Source of the DNA: Leucobacter_A sp035514995 | GTDB taxonomy: Bacteria; Actinomycetota; Actinomycetes; Actinomycetales; Microbacteriaceae | DNA: 18,393 nucleotides | Assembly (NCBI GenBank): GCA_035514995.1 | Contig: DATJCC010000042.1 | Span: forward strand, 1-18,393 | Direction: 5' to 3' | Part shown: piece by piece, positions 1-7,316 of the stretch | Position numbering within the stretch: position 1 is the stretch's first letter | How the letters are laid out: every line of letters starts with the position of its first letter | Notes under the pieces: generated by a model | Seen by the model: the letters and a program-made list of their open reading frames with translations, nothing else | The model's database searches: none | What the model was told of the DNA's origin: nothing | Made by a program: the position numbers and the translations under genes

Positions 1-1128
1 ACCAAATAAATAATCTATATTCCAAACCTCTGTGCCCGATGGAAGCACACCGTGGTAAAGCGGGTCACCTTCAAAGTCAAAGAATATATCTCCCGGTGAT
101 GGTTCAGGGATCGTAGCCAGTGCTGAAGGGTCAAGCACTACCCAAGCAGGTTTACCGTCTGCTTGGGCTTCGCTTTGAAGTTGCACGTGTGCCTGTGCAG
201 TGACTTTTTTAAGCACCTGCTGGTTGATGCCCTCGATGCTTGTAGACCCCTTTTGAGCAGATTCATAAATACTCGCCACATCGTCAATTGTTTTATAGCC
301 AGCGGCATAGAGACGGTCACGCTGTTGCACTCTGATTCCGCCAATTAACAGTGGATCCCTAGTGCGCAACACCTCAGGTTCACATACTTCGCAACGTCTA
401 CACGCCTGCAAAGTTGCTTCATCGCCGGTTGTGTCTTCCCATTCAATGGGCGAGCCGAGATTCCAGCTTTTATATATGAGTGCATGCATCCGCTCTCTGC
501 GAGACAAAAACAACGGAAACACTTCGCTTAAGCGGTGTGCGCTACGCGATCCATCACCAAGAATAATCACACCATCTTCGTGGGTTTCAAAGCCGAGACG
601 TTCAAGTTGTTGAGCATACGCTGCTATCTGCACTAGAGCCGCCGGTTTTGGGCTTCTGGCTAATTTAGTGTCTTGAACCTGCCAAACTGGCTCACCGTTT
701 TCGTTGGGTGTGCGCGCAATGAAATCTGCGTATCCAACAAAAGCTATTGCAGGATGGTTCTTACTTGTTGCAGGCTTTTGTTGAGGTTCAAAAAATGTCG
801 CCTGGAATACTATCTCTGCATCACTTTTTAGAGCAGCCACTGTTTCGGTTTCACGACTGGAAAGACTTGCTGCCGAAAGATCCGCAGGTCTCGGAATAAT
901 GGCAACATGAGATTCGCCGAGATCTGCGATGTAACTCTCAAGCTGCCGCTCTTCATGTTGATCGCCCAAAACACCAGCTCGTTTAAGCATCTCATCATCA
1001 ACTTCAGGAACGACAACATCTCGCCCAAGCTTTTGATCGAGTTTGCGCATAAAAGCGAATTCACAAGTCGCCGCCTGAATAAGGTCGGTCGCACTTGTTA
1101 CGACTGTAGTTTTGTCTAGCAGGAACAT
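1..1128 (-). CDS. TM0106-family RecB-like nuclease, N-terminal part, runs off the left edge
   Basis: The frame is open for 376 codons from ATG 1128 to the window edge, so only the N-terminal part is visible. It opens with VTSATDLIQAATCEFAF, typical of the actinobacterial TM0106-type RecB-like nucleases. A PD-(D/E)xK-like core follows: GYADFIAR, then WQVQDTKLARS, then QIAAYAQQL (Asp, Asp-x-Lys and Gln-x-x-x-Tyr of the RecB nuclease motif). A cysteine group CRRCEVC could hold a metal or Fe-S cluster. The segment DIFFDFEGDPLY near the edge is the start of the RNase H/DnaQ-like domain found in this family. In relatives a helicase-like part can follow, which cannot be seen here. The family is usually annotated as a DNA nuclease of uncertain role, perhaps repair. 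No good Shine-Dalgarno precedes the ATG, only a GGGTGTGG run. The next gene diverges from it across a 505-bp gap. The family call is strong; the exact role is unknown. Confidence 0.82.
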   Translation of the reverse strand, partial: MFLLDKTTVVTSATDLIQAATCEFAFMRKLDQKLGRDVVVPEVDDEMLKRAGVLGDQHEERQLESYIADLGESHVAIIPRPADLSAASLSSRETETVAALKSDAEIVFQATFFEPQQKPATSKNHPAIAFVGYADFIARTPNENGEPVWQVQDTKLARSPKPAALVQIAAYAQQLERLGFETHEDGVIILGDGSRSAHRLSEVFPLFLSRRERMHALIYKSWNLGSPIEWEDTTGDEATLQACRRCEVCEPEVLRTRDPLLIGGIRVQQRDRLYAAGYKTIDDVASIYESAQKGSTSIEGINQQVLKKVTAQAHVQLQSEAQADGKPAWVVLDPSALATIPEPSPGDIFFDFEGDPLYHGVLPSGTEVWNIDYLFG

Positions 1129-1165
1129 GAGCCACACCCGATCTGTAAAAGTTGAGCAAATCCTA

Positions 1166-1214
1166 AAGCTTAGTAAATCTGAAGATCTAAAAATCTTGAA
1201 ATTTAGTAAAGCTT
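1166..1214. repeat. imperfect inverted repeat bounded by two AAGCTT sites
   Basis: Two AAGCTT hexamers (1166-1171 and 1209-1214) bound an A+T-rich imperfect inverted repeat. The arms contain AGTAAATCT and ATTTAGTAAA, and the centre is aagatctaaaaatctt (1182-1197). It lies just upstream of the minus-strand nuclease start at 1128. It could be a hairpin in a leader transcript, a protein-binding site or a decayed element. No function is shown by the sequence. Confidence 0.4.
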
Positions 1215-1299
1215 AAAATGTTTGTAAATCTTATGCGTTTTAGCCTACCCAGTAGCAGTGACATTTGTTTTTGTGTGGCGAGTAAAGGTGGCAAGCACT

Positions 1300-1390
1300 G
1301 ACAGAAAGCACAGACAGAAAGCACAGACAGAAAGCACAGACAGAAAGCACAGACAGCAAACACCGACGTCAAGTACAGACGTCAAGCACA
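1300..1390. repeat. 13-bp minisatellite, seven tandem units
   Basis: Seven head-to-tail 13-bp units lie in the non-coding gap before the HNH gene. Units 1-4 (1300-1351) are identical (gacagaaagcaca). Unit 5 (1352-1364) is gacagcaaacacc. Units 6 and 7 (1365-1390) share gacgtcaag followed by taca or caca. There are no spacers, so this is not a CRISPR. Because 13 is not a multiple of 3, and the frames across it give only low-complexity peptides, it is probably non-coding. Confidence 0.93.
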
Positions 1391-1433
1391 GATGAATTAG
1401 TACACAGTTACTATTTACTGCGCTTGTCGCTTT

Positions 1434-1468
1434 TCTCTTCTCTCTTCTCTCTTCTCTCTTCTCTCTTC
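1434..1468. repeat. 7-bp microsatellite (tctcttc)5, polypyrimidine tract
   Basis: Five perfect copies of tctcttc form a pure pyrimidine stretch, preceded by tttt and followed by tcgagaaaataa. It lies about 165 bp upstream of the HNH gene start. Perfect 7-bp repeats of this kind are prone to slipped-strand length change. Whether copy number affects expression of the gene at 1634 is not known. Confidence 0.93.
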
Positions 1469-1621
1469 TCGAGAAAATAATAATTCATTTCGTGGTTAAA
1501 AGTTTCTGCGCTTAATAGCTAACGAATGATAAGGAAGAAAAGAGTCTTTTGGGAATGTAACAAAATGATTACAACCCAAATCAAGGAACAGAAATGACTA
1601 GTACAAGTGTTCTATTTTTGG

Positions 1622-1627
1622 TATTAT
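1622..1627 (+). promoter_or_regulatory. -10 box TATTAT of a probable leaderless promoter
   Basis: TATTAT ends 6 nt before the ATG at 1634 and no Shine-Dalgarno precedes that ATG. This is the spacing expected if transcription starts at the A of the start codon, as in leaderless actinobacterial mRNAs. No convincing -35 box is seen at 17-18 bp. Confidence 0.55.
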
Positions 1628-1633
1628 TGAAAC

Positions 1634-3928
1634 ATGTTCAAAGAAGACCAAGGCTCCACTGCTCAGCTGCAGCACCTCTCCGCTGAGCCGTCAACAGCGG
1701 CTCCTTTGCACGCACAACTTCTTAAATCATTGAGGCGACAGTTCGAAGCTCCCTTCGAAACATCAGCAGTCGGCTGCATCACTGACGCGCACCTGGTCGA
1801 ATTGGCAACACAGTTAGAAGAGATTGGCCGTTTCATAGATTACGCACGAGTCAAATTTGCGGGCGAAATAGATGCTCGTCACAATGCGTCAAGCAAGCAA
1901 AATGATCAGAACAATCACAATGCGTTAAGCAACACAAATAGCGCAAACCTCTCAATCGATGATAGCTCTCTTAACGTTTATGAATCCGCAAATGGCGGCA
2001 CGACACCAGACCCAACCAATCCTTCGAGCTCGGCATTTTCAGGAAGCCCAGCATCTGCAACAAATCCTGCATCTTCAATTTCTGGAATGCATGGCTGTCG
2101 CAACAGTATAGAACTTTTACAAAAAATAACTAACGCTTCAACAGCAACCATTAACAGTAGGCTCCGTCTCGCAAAAGAGATAAAGCCCTACATCCACTCT
2201 TCAGGTCAAACTCAACGCGCAAAGTTTGAAACGGTAGCTGCCGGTTTAAAAGCAGGCTTATTAAACATTGACACGGCAACAACGATAGTCAAAAAACTCT
2301 CCACACTTCCGACCGAAGTAAAAGAACACGACATCAAAATTGCTGAAACTCATTTAGTCGCTTCGGCCGTTGGCGCTGCTGTGCCAACAGAATCTATGCC
2401 TGATTTAAACTCTTTTGAAAACGAAAAAGACAAAGAAAAAGACAAAGACATAGAAGAAGACATAGATGTTTCTGAGTCACTGTCAACAACACCCGCCTCC
2501 GAATGGCTAAAACATCGACCCCACCTTGCAGAACACGCAGACAAAATTAGAATCGTATCCGAAGTTTGGGCTAACAAGCTAAAACAGCAGGTGACCAAAC
2601 AAGCTACCGAAGACCAAACTCTGGAACGCAGATTCTTCACAATCGGAAAAACAAGAAACGGACTCGTTCCAATATCAGGGCTAATCCTTCCAGAAATAGC
2701 TGCAGGGCTTGGAACAATAATTCACGCTGTGACTTCCCCGCGCGCTAAAACGAACAGAGCCCGCAAACACGAACCAGTACATTCAGCAGTAGCAGAACTT
2801 AAAAAGTCACCACACGAAGAATCACAACACAAAAAACCACAATCAAAAACAGCGCGTCCAGAAATAGCTGAGTCAGAAACAGCTGAGTCAGAAACAGCAC
2901 AATTTGAGCTACCGCTTAGGGTTTCTGATCAAAAGTCTTCCCACCGAAATACTTCTGTCAGATTTAAATCAGAAACTGAAATAAAAAACAAAACCTACTA
3001 CAAAACTCCAGTTAATGAGAACACAACTGATGAGACCACAACTGACGAGATTACAACTGACGAGGGTCTGAGCCTCGATGCGTTGATCTCGGATACGCTA
3101 AACAAGGAAACCTTTGCAAACGAGACTCTCGTTAATGACACTCTCATTAACAACACGCGCAATAACTCAACCGGGACTGACGCGAGTACCCTTGACGCAA
3201 CTACCCTTGACACAACTGCTCCTGACATAACTTATCCTGAAACAAACCTAATTAGCGATCGACGAAGCGCTTCACAGAAACGTCATGACGCACTAGCTAC
3301 ACTCATCCAAGCAGCAGCAAAATCCGCCGACACACCAAACCTTGGTGGAGCACCAGTCACGGTGCTGATTGAGGTGAAAGAAGAAACCCTCAAAACCGCT
3401 TCCAGCGAAAACAACGCCGGCTTCGGTTTATTGCACTCGCACGATGGTGAGGTCACACCGATCTCTTTAAATGCCGTCTCTCACGCAGGTTGCACCGGAA
3501 CAACACAAAAGATAGTTACCAACGGTAACGGAAAAATAGTATCAATAGGCACTCCAGAACGAATATTCAACACAAACCAAAGAAAAGCGATCACCCTTAG
3601 AGACCGCGGTTGCGTGATACCTGGCTGTACTGTTCCCGCAGCATGGTGCGAGATACATCACGTAATCGAACACTCCAAAGGAGGCGAGACACACACCGAT
3701 AATGGGGTGATGCTTTGCTACTGGCATCACAGAAACCTCGATCGAAACGGTTGGAACATCAAAATGATAGATGGAGCCCCCTGGGTTAGACCACCCAAAT
3801 GGATAGATCCACAAAGAAGATGGCATAAATCAAGACGTCAAGCCGAAATCAAAGCCGCAAACCAACTACCCATTCCAACCATTCCATCTCAAACTATTCC
3901 AACGATTCCATCTCGAAAAAGAGCGTAA
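1634..3928 (+). CDS. DUF222 / HNH endonuclease (13E12 repeat family), unusually long
   Basis: A 764-residue protein of the DUF222-HNH family, which is common and often multicopy in actinobacteria. The N-terminal half (about residues 40-375) is DUF222-like, including LLQKITNASTATINSRLRLAKEI-type helices. The C-terminus holds the HNH nuclease module: C660-x4-C665, then WCEIHH with His675/His676, then MLCYWHHRNLD with Cys695 and His698/His699. These are the zinc and catalytic positions of the fold, so the nuclease looks intact. Between the domains lies a long Asp/Glu/Thr/Asn-rich linker. It is built from short in-frame repeats: EKDKEKDKD, AESETAESETA, DETTTDEITTDE and TLDATTLDTT. Another repeat, TIPSQTIPTIPS, closes the protein. 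This makes it longer than the family members I know. The linker and flanking DNA are A+T-rich and repeat-rich. Its biological role is unknown, and it may be a selfish or genome-maintenance nuclease. Confidence 0.93.
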   Translation: MFKEDQGSTAQLQHLSAEPSTAAPLHAQLLKSLRRQFEAPFETSAVGCITDAHLVELATQLEEIGRFIDYARVKFAGEIDARHNASSKQNDQNNHNALSNTNSANLSIDDSSLNVYESANGGTTPDPTNPSSSAFSGSPASATNPASSISGMHGCRNSIELLQKITNASTATINSRLRLAKEIKPYIHSSGQTQRAKFETVAAGLKAGLLNIDTATTIVKKLSTLPTEVKEHDIKIAETHLVASAVGAAVPTESMPDLNSFENEKDKEKDKDIEEDIDVSESLSTTPASEWLKHRPHLAEHADKIRIVSEVWANKLKQQVTKQATEDQTLERRFFTIGKTRNGLVPISGLILPEIAAGLGTIIHAVTSPRAKTNRARKHEPVHSAVAELKKSPHEESQHKKPQSKTARPEIAESETAESETAQFELPLRVSDQKSSHRNTSVRFKSETEIKNKTYYKTPVNENTTDETTTDEITTDEGLSLDALISDTLNKETFANETLVNDTLINNTRNNSTGTDASTLDATTLDTTAPDITYPETNLISDRRSASQKRHDALATLIQAAAKSADTPNLGGAPVTVLIEVKEETLKTASSENNAGFGLLHSHDGEVTPISLNAVSHAGCTGTTQKIVTNGNGKIVSIGTPERIFNTNQRKAITLRDRGCVIPGCTVPAAWCEIHHVIEHSKGGETHTDNGVMLCYWHHRNLDRNGWNIKMIDGAPWVRPPKWIDPQRRWHKSRRQAEIKAANQLPIPTIPSQTIPTIPSRKRA

Positions 3929-4002
3929 TCAGAGATTTAACTTGAAACCCGTTCGAAACTTTAGGTTACTGCAGTTTAAAATTCGATTTAAACACAAGCA
4001 AA

Positions 4003-4219
4003 GTGGTGATACAAACACATGCGAAGTGCAACCAAAACAAAGCCAGAGTGCGATACAGACACAGCCAGCCGCGTTACAGGCACAGCCAGGCGCTATACAG
4101 ACACTGGCAAAGTCTCACACAAACACAGTCAAAGTGCGATGCAGGCACAGCCAAGCGTGATAGAGGAAACAGCAGAGTTCGATACAGACACTGTCAAAGT
4201 GCACTCCAAGCACGACAGG
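4003..4219. repeat. degenerate 21-22-bp tandem repeat, about ten units
   Basis: The gap between the HNH gene and the next gene (3929-4264) is filled with about ten degenerate head-to-tail units of 21-23 bp, with a core like gatacagacacagcc followed by aag. Example units are 4048-4069, 4070-4090, 4091-4112, 4113-4134, 4135-4155, 4156-4177 and 4178-4199. Three plus-strand frames stay open across part of it, but they encode shifted versions of the same low-complexity peptide, so I treat it as non-coding. The period is close to two helical turns. Confidence 0.75.
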
Positions 4220-4264
4220 GGATAGACTAGATACAGCTTTAAAGAACAACTTAAGGAGCATTAA

Positions 4265-4489
4265 GTGAATCTCGTTACCCGCATTCTTACCGCAGTAGGC
4301 GCCGTCATCGCAGGACTCTTCATTGCAAGCCCCGCACTCGCCGCAGAACCACACGTAGGCACAAGCCAGTACTCGACTGCTGGAGGCCCTCTAGACGTAG
4401 TCGCGGTAACCATCGTTATGGTTGTTCTACTCATCGTAGTTCTCGCCTCAGCCACCGGCATAAGCAACCTCTTCGAGAAGAAAAACTAG
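4265..4489 (+). CDS. small exported or membrane peptide with signal sequence
   Basis: A 74-residue protein starting at GTG 4265, with a good Shine-Dalgarno (aaggag) about 9 nt upstream, so this start is well supported. Residues 1-27 look like a signal peptide ending ALAA-EP. After a short polar stretch (about 28-43) a second hydrophobic helix follows (VVAVTIVMVVLLIVVLASA), and then a short charged tail, FEKKN. It is therefore probably an exported peptide anchored by one C-terminal membrane helix. The stop codon is only 3 bp before the enoyl-CoA hydratase ATG, which suggests one transcript and coupled translation. I do not recognise a family, and no function can be read from it. Confidence 0.75.
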   Translation: MNLVTRILTAVGAVIAGLFIASPALAAEPHVGTSQYSTAGGPLDVVAVTIVMVVLLIVVLASATGISNLFEKKN

Positions 4490-4492
4490 TCA

Positions 4493-5338
4493 ATGATAAT
4501 CGCAAGCGGCATCGCAGCCGCCTCATACGAAACCCTTAAAGTCGATGTCACAAATGAAGTGCTCACACTAACCATCAACCGGCCCAAAGCTCTCAACGCT
4601 CTTTCACGCCAAGTAATCTCTGATTTGCGTGATGCCGTAAGCCAGCTACGCAACAGCCTCGGCAAAAAAACTCCCGACGGAACTGTTGACTGGTCAATAA
4701 GGGGCTTAATTATCACCGGCGCCGGAGACAAATCATTCGTAGCTGGAGGCGATATCACAGAGATGAGCGCCATGACAGCCGACGAAGTGCGTCAATATGC
4801 GGGACAAGCACAAGAACTAACTTCCTGGCTTGAAGAGCTTCCCGTGCCAGTCATCGCAGCTGTAAACGGGTTTGCCCTCGGAGGCGGCAGCGAAATGGCA
4901 CTCGCCTGCGACATGATTTTCGCGGCAGAAGACGCCTGGTTTGGTCAGCCCGAAGTAGCTTTGGGTTTAATACCCGGATTTGGTGGAACCGTACGCCTCC
5001 AAAAAGTAGTGGGCCCACAGCTCGCCGCCGACCTCATTTATAGTGGCAGACGCATCAACGCCGAAGAAGCAAAAACCATCGGGCTCGCGTCACGCGTTTA
5101 CGAATCTGACTCAGAGCTTCTTGCCGGAACTCACAAATACTTTGAATCGGTACGCGCTCAATCCCCGATAGCGGTCGCAACGGCAAAACGAACAGTGCGC
5201 GAAGTAGCACACCTCTCAATCAGTGAAGGTTTAAAAGCTGAATTAGATGCCTTCACAACCTGCTTCACAACCGACGACATGCGCGAAGGAACCAGCGCGT
5301 TCGTGGAGAAACGCAAACCAACTTTCACAGGCAAGTGA
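4493..5338 (+). CDS. enoyl-CoA hydratase/isomerase (crotonase) family protein
   Basis: A full-length crotonase-fold protein (281 aa; family members are usually 255-290). It should act on acyl-CoA thioesters in the cytoplasm, most likely hydrating a 2-enoyl-CoA in fatty acid or amino acid breakdown. The oxyanion-hole segment FVAGGDITEM lies near residues 81-90. The second one is NGFALGGGSEMALACD, with catalytic-type Glu134. FGQPEVALGLIPGFGG carries Glu154. The 20-residue gap between the two Glu matches Glu144/Glu164 of rat crotonase, so hydratase activity is likely. LGLIPGFGGTVRL resembles short-chain 3-hydroxybutyryl-CoA dehydratases. The start at 4493 lies 3 bp after the upstream gene's stop and has only a weak Shine-Dalgarno. 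No other beta-oxidation gene is nearby, so the substrate is open. Confidence 0.92.
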   Translation: MIIASGIAAASYETLKVDVTNEVLTLTINRPKALNALSRQVISDLRDAVSQLRNSLGKKTPDGTVDWSIRGLIITGAGDKSFVAGGDITEMSAMTADEVRQYAGQAQELTSWLEELPVPVIAAVNGFALGGGSEMALACDMIFAAEDAWFGQPEVALGLIPGFGGTVRLQKVVGPQLAADLIYSGRRINAEEAKTIGLASRVYESDSELLAGTHKYFESVRAQSPIAVATAKRTVREVAHLSISEGLKAELDAFTTCFTTDDMREGTSAFVEKRKPTFTGK

Positions 5339-5363
5339 CGACCTAACCGTAAGGTTTAATGAT

Positions 5364-6893
5364 CTAGCCATACATGCGACGCACTCTAAACTGAGTCAGC
5401 TTAGAATCCACCGCGCCGCGCACATAACCTGTCGGAGAGTTAGCTACAGCCTGCAAAAAAGCGACCGTCTCTTCAGTTATTTCTTCACCCGGCAAAAGAT
5501 TAGGAATGCCGGGAGGGTAAGCCGCTAGCGAGTCAGCCGAGATACGCCCAACAGCCTCAACCGCATCAACCACCTCAGTTTCACCAAAGAACGCATCACG
5601 AGGGAGGGTGCGCAAGTCACCCGGTTCAGGAAGTTTAGGAAAAACGATCGTTGCAGCTTCTAAACTCAACGCTTCGTCAGCAACGGCCTGCATCGCCGCA
5701 AAAATTTTATCAATAGGCGGTAACTGCCCGGCACCAAAAACAGCCACAATAGTTGTTGCTGTGGCCATTTCAAAGAACACACGATGATCTTCAATCAGTC
5801 TGTCACGCACCCAGTGACCGCTCTGCCCCAACTTTGAAACATCAATAGCGATGCGCAAAAGATCGTTACCGACAATATCTCTGTAGTTAGCAAACGTTTC
5901 GTCAATCAAAGAGAAACGATCATCGCTTTTAATCAAGGCTCTGAACATGCGAGCATTTTCAACCGACTCACCAATCAAATCTGTTTCAGCCACAAGAGCC
6001 TGCCGCGAAACGTCAAGAGACGCCATCAAAAGCGCACTAGCCGAAGTTGACGATGTCATGTTAATTCCACGACGAATCAAATCTTCAAGCCTGTCAGCGT
6101 AGGGACCATAGCCCAAATGAAGCATCGCCGACTGTGTCAGCGAACCCGCAAGCTTATGCGTGCTAGAAATCGCCAAGTCTGCACCCAGTCTCAAGGGCGA
6201 CTCCGGCAAATCTTCGTGAAAACCAAAATGCGCGCCCCAAGCACCATCCACAATAAGCGCAGCATCGTAACGATGCGCAACGTCAGCAATGCGTGCCACG
6301 TCAGAAACCGAACCAAAATAGCTCGGGCTGACAATATAAACACTAGAAACAGGCCGGTCTTCTTCAACAGCCTGCTGAAGCGCTGCCGCGACAGCACTTG
6401 GAGTTAAGCCGTGTGCGATACCGTGGTGCTCATCAATGCTCGGTTTAATAAACCTGGGTATCAGCCCGGTAAACAAAACACCATCACCAAAACTCGAATG
6501 TGAGCTACGCTGAATCAAAACTCGCTCACCAATTCCACGCGCAGCAACAGCAGCGGTGCGATTCGCTTGCGACGCCCCATTTGTCATGAACCAGGTACGT
6601 TTAGCACCCCAAGCTTCTGCCGCCAACTTTTGGGCAAGCATTAATGGCGAATCATCACCCAAATCAATGCCCGTTAGCATCAACGGCAAATCAAGGTTGA
6701 CCGCCCGCTCACCCAGAAAGTTAGAGAGCCTCGCAGACATATCTTTACCACTGCCAGAGTGGCCTGGAACCATCACCTGAATCGGATCCGCAGCGGCATG
6801 GCGCGCAAGAGCTTCAGCATAGGGAGCAATCTGTTGTTCGGTGTTAGATTTAACCTCTTCGAGGGTTTTTGGCGCGTCAAAAAGAACTGTCAT
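5364..6893 (-). CDS. Orn/Lys/Arg decarboxylase family PLP enzyme
   Basis: A 509-residue fold-type I PLP enzyme of the Gram-positive-type Orn/Lys/Arg decarboxylases (about 480-510 aa), lacking the N-terminal wing domain of inducible enterobacterial enzymes. Landmarks are VPGHSGSGKD near residue 43, and WFMTNGASQANRT near 101, which should hold the phosphate. Next come RSSHSSFGDGVLFTGLIP and the PLP-contacting LIVDGAWGAHFG with Asp216. SSTHKLAG follows, with Lys247 as the Schiff-base lysine. The C-terminal decarboxylase domain is present. The likely product is a polyamine or its precursor (cadaverine, putrescine or agmatine), but the substrate cannot be told from motifs. The end faces the enoyl-CoA hydratase stop across 25 bp. 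ATG 6893 has no Shine-Dalgarno, while a TAAACT box ends 7 nt upstream, which suggests a leaderless start. Confidence 0.92.
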   Translation of the reverse strand: MTVLFDAPKTLEEVKSNTEQQIAPYAEALARHAAADPIQVMVPGHSGSGKDMSARLSNFLGERAVNLDLPLMLTGIDLGDDSPLMLAQKLAAEAWGAKRTWFMTNGASQANRTAAVAARGIGERVLIQRSSHSSFGDGVLFTGLIPRFIKPSIDEHHGIAHGLTPSAVAAALQQAVEEDRPVSSVYIVSPSYFGSVSDVARIADVAHRYDAALIVDGAWGAHFGFHEDLPESPLRLGADLAISSTHKLAGSLTQSAMLHLGYGPYADRLEDLIRRGINMTSSTSASALLMASLDVSRQALVAETDLIGESVENARMFRALIKSDDRFSLIDETFANYRDIVGNDLLRIAIDVSKLGQSGHWVRDRLIEDHRVFFEMATATTIVAVFGAGQLPPIDKIFAAMQAVADEALSLEAATIVFPKLPEPGDLRTLPRDAFFGETEVVDAVEAVGRISADSLAAYPPGIPNLLPGEEITEETVAFLQAVANSPTGYVRGAVDSKLTQFRVRRMYG

Positions 6894-6900
6894 GGGGTTT

Positions 6901-6906
6901 AGTTTA
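6901..6906 (-). promoter_or_regulatory. -10 box TAAACT of a probable leaderless promoter
   Basis: On the minus strand TAAACT ends 7 nt before the decarboxylase ATG (6893). No purine-rich ribosome site lies in between, only AAACCCC. This fits leaderless initiation. No clear -35 was seen. Confidence 0.45.
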
Positions 6907-6940
6907 GAGCAAAAGGGTGGCTCATGTGAGACGAAAAGAG

Positions 6941-6946
6941 TAACCT
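6941..6946 (+). promoter_or_regulatory. -10 box TAACCT of a probable leaderless promoter
   Basis: TAACCT is followed by 6 nt (gtattt) and then the ATG at 6953. There is no Shine-Dalgarno at the usual distance. The arrangement is the same as at 1634, 11768 and 15693. Confidence 0.5.
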
Positions 6947-6952
6947 GTATTT

Positions 6953-7276
6953 ATGGCTAAATATTTGACACACCAAGAAGCAAATGAGGCAGGATTTTCG
7001 TTTACTCACCGTGAAGATGAGAGTCGTTTCGTGCTCACAAAAGACGAAAAGGTGTTAGGGTTTGCCCGCTACACAGCCGACTCAAACCAAAACATAGACT
7101 TTGACAGCACTTTTGTAGACCCTAAACTACGCGAATCAGGTCTTGCCGGGTTGTTAGTGCAGACCGCTGTCGGATCAGACATCGTTAAAAACCGTAATGT
7201 TAAAGCATCGTGCTGGTTCGTTGAAGGCATCCTCAGTAAGCACCCAGAATATCTGGCTGAAGGTGCCATTTTTTAG
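6953..7276 (+). CDS. small GNAT-like N-acetyltransferase (YjdJ/COG2388 type)
   Basis: A 107-residue protein that resembles the short YjdJ-type GCN5-related acetyltransferases. These keep the acetyl-CoA-binding part of the fold but lack much of a normal acceptor domain. The order of segments fits: beta strands around ESRFVLTKDEKVLGFARYTA, then FDSTFVDPKLRESGLAGLLVQTAV. The last part corresponds to the acetyl-CoA pyrophosphate loop and its helix (R-x-x-G-x-A-type: RESGLAG). WFVEGILSKHPEY at the C-terminus is typical of the family, which often ends with a Cys or Trp strand and then a Tyr-containing helix. The acceptor is unknown. It stands alone between a divergent decarboxylase and a convergent gene. 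The TAACCT box 6 nt before ATG suggests a leaderless message. Confidence 0.8.
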   Translation: MAKYLTHQEANEAGFSFTHREDESRFVLTKDEKVLGFARYTADSNQNIDFDSTFVDPKLRESGLAGLLVQTAVGSDIVKNRNVKASCWFVEGILSKHPEYLAEGAIF

Positions 7277-7280
7277 TTCA

Positions 7281-7316
7281 CCTACGAGCTATAGATCACT
7301 TACGAGCTTTAGATCA
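7281..7316. repeat. 18-bp direct repeat x2 that includes a stop codon
   Basis: Two adjacent 18-bp copies (7281-7298 and 7299-7316) differ at two positions. Read on the minus strand each begins with TGA. The first TGA (7314-7316) is the stop of the upstream minus-strand gene, and the second (7296-7298) lies in the same frame 18 nt later. It is a 6-codon tandem duplication across the gene's 3' end. Confidence 0.85.

Noticed and set aside
138..1119. Several short ORFs on both strands in the first kilobase
   Set aside because: A single long minus-strand frame from 1128 to the edge with clear RecB-type nuclease motifs covers this stretch. The others are shadows.
1300..1390. Possible CRISPR array
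   Set aside because: The 13-bp units are directly adjacent with no unique spacers and no cas genes nearby.
3942..4230. Three overlapping plus-strand small ORFs after the HNH gene
   Set aside because: They are the same degenerate repeat read in shifted frames, with low-complexity products and no ribosome site.
5345..5356. Small AACC-GTAA-GGTT hairpin between the converging hydratase and decarboxylase genes
   Set aside because: A 4-bp stem without a T-run is too weak to call a terminator.
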